Positions 1 through 5,587 of a DNA stretch of 10,219 bases are shown here, piece after piece. How positions within the stretch are numbered: position 1 is the stretch's first letter; the number at the start of each line of letters is the position of its first letter. The stretch lies in contig WRMR01000141.1 of assembly GCA_009776995.1 (NCBI GenBank), positions 1-10,219 on the forward strand, given 5' to 3'. The notes under the pieces were generated by a model that saw only the letters and a program-made list of their open reading frames with translations, ran no database searches and was not told where the DNA came from. The position numbers and the translations under genes are program-made. The DNA comes from Planctomycetaceae bacterium (GTDB lineage Bacteria > Planctomycetota > Planctomycetia > Pirellulales > Thermoguttaceae).

Positions 1-345
1 ATGCGGATTGTGGAAGACCTCGTTCGCTACGGCGAAGTCCAACGTCCCTACCTGGGCGTCGAACTCTCCAACAATCTGTCCGGACAGGAACGGGCAGCCA
101 TCAATCCTGCCGAGCAAATTGGCGTCAAGATCACCGCCGTCACACCCGACTCGCCTGCCGCCGTGGCCGGACTGCACGTCGGCGACATCGTCCTGAAATA
201 CAACGATGTAAACATCGAAGACGACAGCCATCTTGTCCGTTTGGTTGCTCACGACAGCATTGGTGCCCAACCCAGGCTGACGGTTTTCCGTTTCCGCGAA
301 ACGATGATCATCGCGCCCAAACTGGCCGCGTGGAAAAGCCGGTGA
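1..345 (+). CDS. HtrA/Deg-family serine protease, C-terminal PDZ part (5' end outside window)
   Basis: This is the tail of a trypsin-like periplasmic protease of the HtrA/DegP/DegS family, which degrades or senses misfolded envelope proteins. Visible residues 1-16 (IVEDLVRYGEVQRPYLGV region) match the usual linker joining the protease domain to the first PDZ domain. Residues about 17-100 are a PDZ domain: the YLGV carboxylate-binding-loop equivalent, then TPDSPAAVAGLHVGDIVL, the classic P-x-SPAA-AGL-x-GD-I signature. The protein stops soon after this PDZ, so it has a single or last PDZ domain. The catalytic His-Asp-Ser triad must lie upstream of the window. The ATG at base 1 is most likely an internal methionine, because the homologous segment is never N-terminal in this family. 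The family call is confident; the subtype (DegP, DegS or DegQ) cannot be settled. Confidence 0.88.
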   Translation: MRIVEDLVRYGEVQRPYLGVELSNNLSGQERAAINPAEQIGVKITAVTPDSPAAVAGLHVGDIVLKYNDVNIEDDSHLVRLVAHDSIGAQPRLTVFRFRETMIIAPKLAAWKSR

Positions 346-388
346 TTCCAGCACAGGAACACCTCGCCAAAGAGAATCTTGCGGATGG

Positions 389-460
389 CAGCAGGGAACG
401 TAAGTGACCTGTTTTTTGCGTCGTTCCCTGAAAACCCGTCGCTTACGTTCCGGGCTGTTG
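389..460. repeat. Imperfect palindromic intergenic repeat (type A) with two competing stems
   Basis: Bases 395-408 pair with 438-451 in a 14-bp stem with a single G-U wobble. The inner copy 422-430 is also a perfect 9-bp partner of 392-400, so two mutually exclusive hairpins are possible. The outer flanks (cagca...ggaacg and cgttcc...ggctgttg) resemble the outer stem of the large repeat at 10078-10190, which suggests one dispersed family. It sits 50 bp downstream of the protease stop codon and could act as a transcript end or mRNA-stabilising structure, but it has no terminal T-run. Confidence 0.6.
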
Positions 461-514
461 TTGTGAAGGCAAACATTTCCGGTTTAGCCGGGTAGTACCA
501 CGACAAATGCTTTT

Positions 515-523
515 TGATATAAT
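515..523 (+). promoter_or_regulatory. Candidate extended -10 promoter for rpiB
   Basis: The sequence TGA-TATAAT is a perfect extended -10 element (TGn followed by the consensus hexamer). No convincing -35 hexamer lies 17 bp upstream, which is tolerated at extended -10 promoters. A start near base 530 would give a leader of about 115 nt before the rpiB ATG. Apart from this element and the palindrome at 389-460, the 346-645 spacer shows nothing recognisable. Confidence 0.45.
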
Positions 524-645
524 AGTTGTTTTGTTTCTCGAAGAGGCAGGGTGATTCTGGCAGTGCTTGTTTCCGTCAAAACCATTCAGAATTTCTGTAA
601 GCTCTTTGATTTTAATCAGTTATATCGAGTCAGGGTCGTTTCATT

Positions 646-1137
646 ATGCGAGTTTCGATCGGGAGTGACCATCATGGGGTTATGGTTCGCCTCAAGTTGA
701 CAGATCTGATTACCCAATTGGGGCATCAGGTGGTCGTGCATGGGCCGAAAGAAGAGAAACCTGAACCGGTTGACTACCCCGATGTGGCAGGAGCAGTGGC
801 GAGAGATGTCTGTTCCCGTCAGGCAGATCGAGGTGTTTTGATTTGCGGTACGGGTATCGGCATGTGTATTGCCGCCAACAAGTTCCGTGGAATTCGTGCG
901 GCAACAATAGTTGACGAATTAAGTGCTGAAATCAGTCGTCGCCACAACGATCTCAATATTCTGTGTCTGTCCGGTGATTTGATGTCGGAACACGCGGCGG
1001 AACAAATCGTCAGAGTCTGGCTCAATACCCCCTTCGACGATGGCCGGCATACCCGTCGTATTGAGAAAATTACCGAATTTGAAAGACAGCAATATGCGGT
1101 TCCGGAGCCAAGCGGCGATTACCCGTGCAACGAATGA
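646..1137 (+). CDS. rpiB: Ribose-5-phosphate isomerase B (RpiB/LacAB family)
   Basis: This enzyme interconverts ribose 5-phosphate and ribulose 5-phosphate in the cytosolic pentose phosphate pathway. The N-terminus carries the family motif G-S-D-H-H-G (residues 6-11), followed by D-Y-P-D (43-46). The active-site loop is ICGTGIGM (66-73), with Cys67 at the place of the catalytic base of E. coli RpiB and T69/G70/G72 as the anion hole. RRHNDLNIL (98-106) supplies the substrate-binding His100-Asn101-Asp102, and F-D-D-G-R-H-T-R-R-I (129-138) is the C-terminal phosphate-binding motif. At 163 residues it is slightly longer than the usual 145-150 because of a short polar C-terminal tail. The SD is weak. 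Allose- or galactose-phosphate isomerase activity cannot be excluded from sequence, but all key RpiB residues are present. A strong terminator follows, so the gene is probably monocistronic. Confidence 0.93.
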   Translation: MRVSIGSDHHGVMVRLKLTDLITQLGHQVVVHGPKEEKPEPVDYPDVAGAVARDVCSRQADRGVLICGTGIGMCIAANKFRGIRAATIVDELSAEISRRHNDLNILCLSGDLMSEHAAEQIVRVWLNTPFDDGRHTRRIEKITEFERQQYAVPEPSGDYPCNE

Positions 1138-1168
1138 TTTTATTGTCGAAAATCGTAAAAATGCAAAT

Positions 1169-1211
1169 AAGCATGTCAATCACAAGAGTTGACATGCTTT
1201 TCCCTTTTTTT
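1169..1211 (+). terminator. Rho-independent terminator after rpiB
   Basis: A perfect 11-bp inverted repeat (1169-1179 with 1189-1199, arm aagcatgtcaa) encloses a 9-nt loop and is followed by a T-rich tail including seven consecutive T at 1205-1211. It lies 32 bp after the rpiB stop codon. This is the clearest intrinsic terminator in the window and separates rpiB from the next unit. Confidence 0.87.
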
Positions 1212-1226
1212 ACTGACAATCTCATG

Positions 1227-1232
1227 TATAAT
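1227..1232 (+). promoter_or_regulatory. Candidate -10 box for the microprotein-lemA unit
   Basis: A perfect TATAAT lies just downstream of the rpiB terminator and 49 bp before the next small gene. The -35 region falls inside the terminator T-tract and is poor, so the call rests on the -10 hexamer and its position at the head of a transcription unit. Confidence 0.42.
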
Positions 1233-1280
1233 TACCGGTAAACAGTTTCGTGGCTTTTTGATTCGGAAGTCGGGTGAGTT

Positions 1281-1397
1281 ATGCTTCGTTGGTTCCTCTT
1301 TCTCACAGCGGTCGTTTTGCTGGGACTTGGCGGCACTTTGGCCGGGTTCATCCTGACAACACCGGTCGAAATGAAAAAAGAAGATGACGACGAATAG
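1281..1397 (+). CDS. 38-aa single-pass membrane microprotein
   Basis: This small ORF of 38 codons plus TAG begins MLRWFLFLTAVVLLGLGG and ends MKKEDDDE. Residues about 4-25 form one strongly hydrophobic, glycine-containing helix, and the last eight residues are charged with an acidic end. That composition (one membrane helix plus a charged tail) is typical of real microproteins and unlikely by chance. A purine-rich stretch (GGAAG at 1265-1269, GGTGAG at 1273-1278) precedes the ATG. It lies between the promoter at 1227 and lemA, whose start is 69 bp downstream, so both may share a transcript. I do not recognise a family. It could assist or regulate the membrane protein LemA, but that is inferred from position only. 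Confidence 0.6.
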   Translation: MLRWFLFLTAVVLLGLGGTLAGFILTTPVEMKKEDDDE

Positions 1398-1466
1398 CCG
1401 ACGGACTCAATTGCCGCGAAACACCATGTCACCAACCATTTGACTTATTAACCAGGGAGAAAAACT

Positions 1467-2075
1467 ATGGGTCCGACGTTAATTTTACTCATCATTCTCG
1501 GTGGACTGCTGCTGTTTGCCGTTGCGATCTTTTTCTGGGGCATTTCGATTTACAACGGCCTCGTCACGCTCCGCAACCGCTTCAAAAACGCCTTTGCACA
1601 AATCGACGTGCAGCTCAAGCGGCGTTATGACCTGATTCCCAATCTGGTCGAAACGGCCAAGGGATACATGCAGCATGAACGGGAAACACTCGAAGCAGTC
1701 ATCGCCGCGAGAAACAATGCCGTATCGGCGCAACAGCGTGCCGCCGCCGACCCGGCCAGTGCCGGCGCAATCGGTGCCCTTTCCGGTGCCGAAACCGCCC
1801 TGACCGGGACGCTCGGGCGTCTGTTCGCCGTCATGGAAGCCTATCCCGACCTCAAGGCGAACCAGAACATGCTTGCACTGCAAGAGGAACTGACCTCGAC
1901 GGAAAACCGGATTGCCTTTGCGCGACAGGCCTACAACGACGGCGTGACGACGTACAATACCGCCCGCGAAACGTTCCCGTCGAATATTATTGCCGGAATG
2001 TTCGCTTTCAAAGAGGCTGCTTTGTTCGAAGTAACCAACGAGACAGAAAAAGCCGCCGTGAAAGTGTCGTTTTGA
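1467..2075 (+). CDS. lemA: LemA family membrane protein
   Basis: LemA-family proteins have a short periplasmic N-terminus, one membrane helix and a long alpha-helical domain; their biochemical role is not well defined. Residues about 4-27 are the hydrophobic anchor, followed at once by the family signature: I-Y-N-G-L-V-x-L-R-N-R-F-K-N-A-F-A-Q-I-D-V-Q-L-K-R-R-Y-D, then LIPNLVETAKGYMQHE. The second half shows the conserved YPDLKAN, LQEELTSTENRIAFARQAYND and the end FPSNIIAGMF. At 202 residues it has normal family length. The start is well supported by AGGGAG at 1454-1459, eight bases before the ATG. The short stretch AADPASAGAIGALSGAE is the variable middle insert. A palindromic repeat follows immediately. 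Confidence 0.95.
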   Translation: MGPTLILLIILGGLLLFAVAIFFWGISIYNGLVTLRNRFKNAFAQIDVQLKRRYDLIPNLVETAKGYMQHERETLEAVIAARNNAVSAQQRAAADPASAGAIGALSGAETALTGTLGRLFAVMEAYPDLKANQNMLALQEELTSTENRIAFARQAYNDGVTTYNTARETFPSNIIAGMFAFKEAALFEVTNETEKAAVKVSF

Positions 2076-2081
2076 CGGTGT

Positions 2082-2147
2082 TCAGAGCCGCGACAGTCAT
2101 TGTGCGGTGATTCCTGTTCGGCCGCTTCGTGACCGTCGCGGCTCTGA
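2082..2147. repeat. Palindromic intergenic repeat (type B), copy 1
   Basis: A perfect 13-bp inverted repeat (tcagagccgcgac at 2082-2094 with 2135-2147) extends inward after one mismatch by four more pairs (2096-2099 with 2130-2133). It starts seven bases after the lemA stop codon and has no T-tail. The arms and loop words (gttcggccgcttcg) recur at 9966-10024 after another gene, so this is a dispersed repeat of REP-like character rather than a gene-specific terminator. Confidence 0.7.
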
Positions 2148-2214
2148 TGATTGGTTGATTGCTACGTGGCAGTAACGATCAGCCTGAAAGATCGCGAAAA
2201 ATGCCGGGGACAGA

Positions 2215-2268
2215 GTGCAGTGTTCAAAATAGCAGAGTGTTTTTCACTTTGCGATTTGAACTTTGCGC
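2215..2268 (+). promoter_or_regulatory. Strong composite hairpin in the leader of the helicase gene
   Basis: Bases 2215-2228 pair with 2255-2268 (14 positions, two wobbles, one mismatch). After a small internal loop, 2232-2239 pair with 2245-2252 (8 bp, one G-U) around a loop of five T. The structure lies 59 bp before the TTG start of the helicase gene. It could be a structured 5' leader or a transcript-end hairpin; no T-tail supports the latter. I recognise no known riboswitch. Confidence 0.4.
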
Positions 2269-2327
2269 GGGAAAATTTGCTGTGAAATGTATCAATATCA
2301 ACGGTTTATCAATCAGGAACAGACACA

Positions 2328-4805
2328 TTGGCAAGGAATCAAAATCAGAATCAGAAGAAATCCGGCGGACAGGGCAAGAATCAGAATCGTGACCGGAACC
2401 GTCGGCAGGGTGGGACACAGTCCCCCAGTGAAAAAGAACAGGCGTCTCAGAGTCCGAGCAACGAATTGCCTGATGATCAATTCGACAGCGTGTTGCCCAG
2501 TTACGGCTCCTTTTTGAAGGACATGCAATACGAGGAGAGCTGGGGCGACGATTGGGACGACGACGATACGCCGATCGAGAGAAAAGTTGCGGCGCAAAAG
2601 GCTGAAAAAGCCAAGGCGCAAAAGAAAAAGCAACAGCAAAAAAAGACGGATAATCGTCGTGGCCAGGACGTGAAACCGCCGGAAAAGCTCAAACCGCCGG
2701 TACATGATGACGAGCGTCTGTTCAACAGCGAAGACGATCGCGGCCTGACGCCTGAAGAACTTGACATCGGCGCAGAGCGCAAAGAGCAGAGCGCAGAGCG
2801 CAGAGTTCAGAGTCCAGGGAATAGATCACAGAAAGCAAAACGATCAGACAAGCAAAAACAGGTTTCGCAAAAGCAGGAATCGCAGAAACAGATGTCGAAG
2901 GGCAAGTCGGCACCGAATCCTGCGTCTGAGACACATGAGGCTGAAGCAAACAAAGTTGGGACGAAATCCGCATCGGCACCTGTGGCGTCTGAGGCTGTTG
3001 CGGAAACCGTAGTGGCTTCTGCTGAAGCGATCTCGAAAGGCGGTGGAGTATCGTTGCGCGTTGTGGCAACGAAAAGTGCGACGCCCCCCCCGAACCGGCG
3101 CAAACGTGCCGCGAAGAAAGCCGCTGAAATCAAGCCACAACCAATCGCCGAGTCTCAAACGCAGAATGCAGAGAAACGTCCGGGTAAGCAAAAGTCGGGC
3201 AACAAGATTCAGACGCAAAGTGCAGAGTCTCAAATGCAGAATGCAGAATGCAGAATGCAGAATGCGGTGAAACGTCCGGACAAACGAAAGCCGGATGTCA
3301 AGGTTCAGACATCAAACGCAGATCGCAAATCGCAAGACGCAGAGATGAGTTTGGACGCGAATCGCAAAGCACAGATTGCAAAGACCGAAGTACCGCGTGA
3401 AATGATTGATAAAAATCTGAAACCACGCGCGTTACAGGGTGACGTGGCGAACGCCAACTCCCAACTCCAAACACCGAAATCCGAACATCAAACTCCAAAA
3501 TCCAAACGCCCCTCTAAGCGAGTCTCGCGTGCGGTCATTGAGCCGGTGGAAATAGCAAGCGTTCCCGATGGCGGCGATGTTGAAGGCAAGGACGCGCCGA
3601 GTGGATTCGGAAATCTCAAGCTCTCAAAGACGATGCTCGAGTCGCTCAAGGCGGCAAACTACCACGAGCCGTCGCCTGTGCAGGCGGGCGTCATCCCCGA
3701 TGTGTTGGCCGGACGGGATGTCATGGGGCAGGCTCGCACCGGAACCGGCAAAACGGCGGCCTTCTGCATCCCGATCCTTGAAGGGCTGGACGAATGCGTA
3801 TCGGGTGACGAGCCGGTCGCACTGATTTTGGTGCCGACCCGTGAGTTGGCCGTGCAGGTGCGCGACGAAGCGGAGAAACTCGCAAAAGGCCGTAAAGTGC
3901 AAATCATCGCCTGTTACGGCGGCAAGCCGATTGGTCAACAAATCGCAAAACTGAAAACCGGGGCCGACATCGTCGTCGGAACGCCGGGACGCATACTCGA
4001 CCTGTCGCGCCGCGGGGCGTTGAAACTCGACTCACTGATCTGGGTCGTACTCGACGAAGCCGACCGGATGCTCGACATCGGGTTCCGGCCGGACATCGAA
4101 AAGATTTTGCGGCTCACGCCGTCCGACCGGCAGACGCTGTTGTTCAGCGCGACGTTGCCACCGGACGTTGTCAAACTGGCCGAACGCTATATGCGCGACC
4201 CCAAAGTGATTGACTTTTCGGAAAAGCAAATGGCCGTCGAGACGATTGACCAGTATTACATCACCATCGACCGCGACCGGAAACTGCAAGGGCTGATTTG
4301 CCTGATCAACGAGCAGCAACCGAAACAGGCCATCGTGTTTTGCCGCACGAAACGCGGGGCGGACCGCGTCAAACGGCAGCTCGAAGACAAATTCGAAAGC
4401 CTCGATTCACTACATGGCGACATGGTGCAGGCGACGCGGGATCGTGTCATGTCGCAATTTCGCGCCGGGAAGCTGCAAATTCTTGTGGCTACCGACGTTG
4501 TCGGACGCGGCATTGACGTTACGGGCATTTCGCACATCATCAATTACGACATCCCTGTCTTTTGCGACGATTACGTGCATCGCGTCGGTCGAACGGGCCG
4601 CATGGGCCGCGAGGGAACGGCTTACACCTTCGTCACCGCCGAAGAGGGACAGGAACTCACCCGCATTGAAATGCGCATCAACCAGCAACTCAAGCGCGCG
4701 GAACTGAAAAACTTCGAGGCCGTTTCGCAAATCGTCCCCGGTGACAAGGAACCGCCCCAACCGGTCTTCGGTAAATCGTCCCGCCGGGTGCGACGGGCAT
4801 TGTAG
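2328..4805 (+). CDS. DEAD-box ATP-dependent RNA helicase with a ~420-residue low-complexity N-terminal extension
   Basis: This cytoplasmic ATP-dependent enzyme remodels RNA duplexes and RNPs. The conserved core runs from about residue 425 to 800. Its motifs in order are the Q-motif (F427, PSPVQ 448-452), motif I ARTGTGKT (469-476), Ia PTRELA (503-508), Ib TPGR, motif II DEAD (576-579), motif III SAT (607-609), IVFCRTK, motif V ATDVVGRGID and motif VI HRVGRTGR (751-758). All catalytic residues are intact. Bacterial RhlE/CshA types normally carry extensions at the C-terminus; here the extra mass is N-terminal: QN-rich, then acidic (DDWDDDD), then Lys/Gln/Ala/Ser-rich and probably disordered. 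Large parts of it (residues about 149-394) come from 7-bp DNA repeats. The start is TTG at 2328, supported by AGGA at 2315-2318; I see no in-frame ATG with a better SD. An RhlE-like subtype is likely but not proven. Confidence 0.93.
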   Translation: MARNQNQNQKKSGGQGKNQNRDRNRRQGGTQSPSEKEQASQSPSNELPDDQFDSVLPSYGSFLKDMQYEESWGDDWDDDDTPIERKVAAQKAEKAKAQKKKQQQKKTDNRRGQDVKPPEKLKPPVHDDERLFNSEDDRGLTPEELDIGAERKEQSAERRVQSPGNRSQKAKRSDKQKQVSQKQESQKQMSKGKSAPNPASETHEAEANKVGTKSASAPVASEAVAETVVASAEAISKGGGVSLRVVATKSATPPPNRRKRAAKKAAEIKPQPIAESQTQNAEKRPGKQKSGNKIQTQSAESQMQNAECRMQNAVKRPDKRKPDVKVQTSNADRKSQDAEMSLDANRKAQIAKTEVPREMIDKNLKPRALQGDVANANSQLQTPKSEHQTPKSKRPSKRVSRAVIEPVEIASVPDGGDVEGKDAPSGFGNLKLSKTMLESLKAANYHEPSPVQAGVIPDVLAGRDVMGQARTGTGKTAAFCIPILEGLDECVSGDEPVALILVPTRELAVQVRDEAEKLAKGRKVQIIACYGGKPIGQQIAKLKTGADIVVGTPGRILDLSRRGALKLDSLIWVVLDEADRMLDIGFRPDIEKILRLTPSDRQTLLFSATLPPDVVKLAERYMRDPKVIDFSEKQMAVETIDQYYITIDRDRKLQGLICLINEQQPKQAIVFCRTKRGADRVKRQLEDKFESLDSLHGDMVQATRDRVMSQFRAGKLQILVATDVVGRGIDVTGISHIINYDIPVFCDDYVHRVGRTGRMGREGTAYTFVTAEEGQELTRIEMRINQQLKRAELKNFEAVSQIVPGDKEPPQPVFGKSSRRVRRAL
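2772..2813 (+). repeat. 7-bp tandem repeat tract 1 (gcagagc type) inside the helicase gene
   Basis: Six consecutive 7-mers read gcagagc, gcaaaga, gcagagc, gcagagc, gcagagt, tcagagt. The unit length is not a multiple of three, so successive units are read in rotating frames and yield an E/Q/S/R/A-rich peptide of period seven. Confidence 0.8.
3214..3269 (+). repeat. 7-bp tandem repeat tract 2 (tgcagaa type) inside the helicase gene
   Basis: Eight consecutive 7-mers, of which the four at 3235-3262 are perfect copies of tgcagaa. It encodes the MQNAECR heptapeptide pattern, because 21 bp make seven codons. A shorter related tract lies at 3154-3174. The run of perfect copies is the most slippage-prone point of the gene. 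Confidence 0.88.
3311..3345 (+). repeat. 7-bp tandem repeat tract 3 (gcaaatc/gcagatc type)
   Basis: Five 7-mers read atcaaac, gcagatc, gcaaatc, gcaagac, gcagaga. They are more diverged than the tract at 3214-3269 but keep the period exactly. A further degenerate stretch in the same register follows at 3361-3387. Confidence 0.65.
3453..3508 (+). repeat. 7-bp tandem repeat tract 4 (ccaaact type)
   Basis: Eight 7-mers read gccaact, cccaact, ccaaaca, ccgaaat, ccgaaca, tcaaact, ccaaaat, ccaaacg. The base composition differs from the gcagaa-type tracts, so a second repeat species has entered or evolved in the same linker. It translates as an N/S/Q/L/T/P/K-rich segment just before the helicase core. 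Confidence 0.75.
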
Positions 4806-4809
4806 CAGT

Positions 4810-4941
4810 GTCTGAACCATGATTTTGTCTGAACCACGATTTTAGTAAGATTCTCAAGATTAGCAGGATTTTTTCCTGGAATTGTTCATAAGATAATAAC
4901 CCTGATAATCTCATCAATTTTGTCAAAATCAATGGTTCAGA
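4810..4941. mobile_element. ~130-bp non-coding repetitive element with inverted ends (MITE-like)
   Basis: The left end holds a 17-bp unit (gtctgaaccatgatttt) duplicated in tandem at 4810-4826 and 4827-4843 with one difference. The right end, 4925-4941 (aaaatcaatggttcaga), is its near-perfect inverse, with one extra base. The inside is rich in gatt/aatc words and partly self-complementary: 4858-4870 (gattagcaggatt) matches the complement of 4898-4910. It begins five bases after the helicase stop codon and ends 25 bases before the next start. It has no coding capacity. Elements with gtctgaacc/ggttcagac ends and gatt-rich interiors seem familiar to me from other bacterial genomes, but I have no reference to name it by. 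Confidence 0.6.
4882..4909 (+). promoter_or_regulatory. Possible sigma-70 promoter inside the repetitive element
   Basis: TTGTTC (4882-4887) and GATAAT (4904-4909) are separated by 16 bp and would start transcription about 50 bp before the GTG of the next gene. If real, the inserted element supplies the promoter of the pentapeptide-repeat gene and dinD. The hexamers are good but AT-rich sequence makes chance matches common. Confidence 0.3.
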
Positions 4942-4966
4942 ATCATTCATTTGAAGGAGTTCCATC

Positions 4967-5557
4967 GTGAACAATTCAACCGATAACAACCCGACCGGCA
5001 ACGATCCGAACGACATGACCCGTGAAGAATTGATCGCGGAAGTCAACCAATGGCGGCAGACTTCTCCGTCCGTCCAATCTCTTGTCAAAATGTTCAAAGG
5101 GGTTCGCAAACGTTCTCAGGCAACTCTCTTCGGGTTGCCGCTCGTTTCCATTGCGATTGGACCTGACCCGGATCAGGGCGAATCACGCGGTCATGCCCGT
5201 GGCATCATTGCCATCGGCAATATTGCAACGGGGGTTTTGGCAATCGGAGGTTTGGCACGCGGCGGTTTGGCGATTGGCGGAGTGGCTCTCGGTGTCATTG
5301 CCCTGGGGGGATGCGCCTTGTCGCTTCTCCTGGCCGTGGGTGGTGCCGCAGTCGGTCTTCTCGCACTCGGCGGAGTGGCCATCGGCGGTATTGCCGTGGG
5401 CGGCAGTGCCGTCGGAGTTGTTGCCATTGGGGGATTTGCCGTCGGCTATTATGCTTGCGGAGACGTAGCGTTCGGAATCCATGTCATCAGTTCGGTCACA
5501 CAAAACCCGGAGGCCGTCGAGTTTTTCGGACGTTTTATTCCCGACCTGAAACAATGA
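4967..5557 (+). CDS. A-x-G-x-x pentapeptide-repeat protein of unknown function
   Basis: I do not recognise a named family. Residues 1-35 are polar and acidic (Asn/Asp-rich, then MTREELIAEVNQW), and 36-62 form a basic-to-hydrophobic linker ending GLPLVSIAIGPDP. From about residue 77 to 172 the protein is a strict five-residue repeat, A-(I/L/V)-G-x-x. Alanines fall at 77, 82, 87 and so on to 117, then after a one-residue slip at 123, 128 and so on to 168: nineteen repeats in all. The tail (173-196) is non-repetitive. Such a period could form a tight beta-solenoid like classical A(D/N)Lxx pentapeptide proteins, or a glycine-zipper membrane bundle; the almost pure A/G/I/L/V content favours burial or a membrane. 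The GTG start is fixed by GAAGGAGT at 4953-4960. dinD follows after 30 bp in the same direction, probably in one operon. The gene itself is certain; the role is open. Confidence 0.8.
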   Translation: MNNSTDNNPTGNDPNDMTREELIAEVNQWRQTSPSVQSLVKMFKGVRKRSQATLFGLPLVSIAIGPDPDQGESRGHARGIIAIGNIATGVLAIGGLARGGLAIGGVALGVIALGGCALSLLLAVGGAAVGLLALGGVAIGGIAVGGSAVGVVAIGGFAVGYYACGDVAFGIHVISSVTQNPEAVEFFGRFIPDLKQ

Positions 5558-5587
5558 AGTTTCCATCGAAAGCAAAGTGACGCATCC

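Noticed and set aside
1485..1883. Minus-strand open frame of 132 codons inside lemA
   Set aside because: Antisense shadow of a clear LemA gene; no start signal or recognisable protein.
2159..2392. Open frame of 77 codons across the helicase leader
   Set aside because: It covers the hairpin and overlaps the helicase N-terminus in another frame; no SD and low-quality translation.
2772..3508. CRISPR array or direct-repeat locus
   Set aside because: The repeats are 7-bp head-to-tail units inside an intact ORF, with no spacers and no cas genes.
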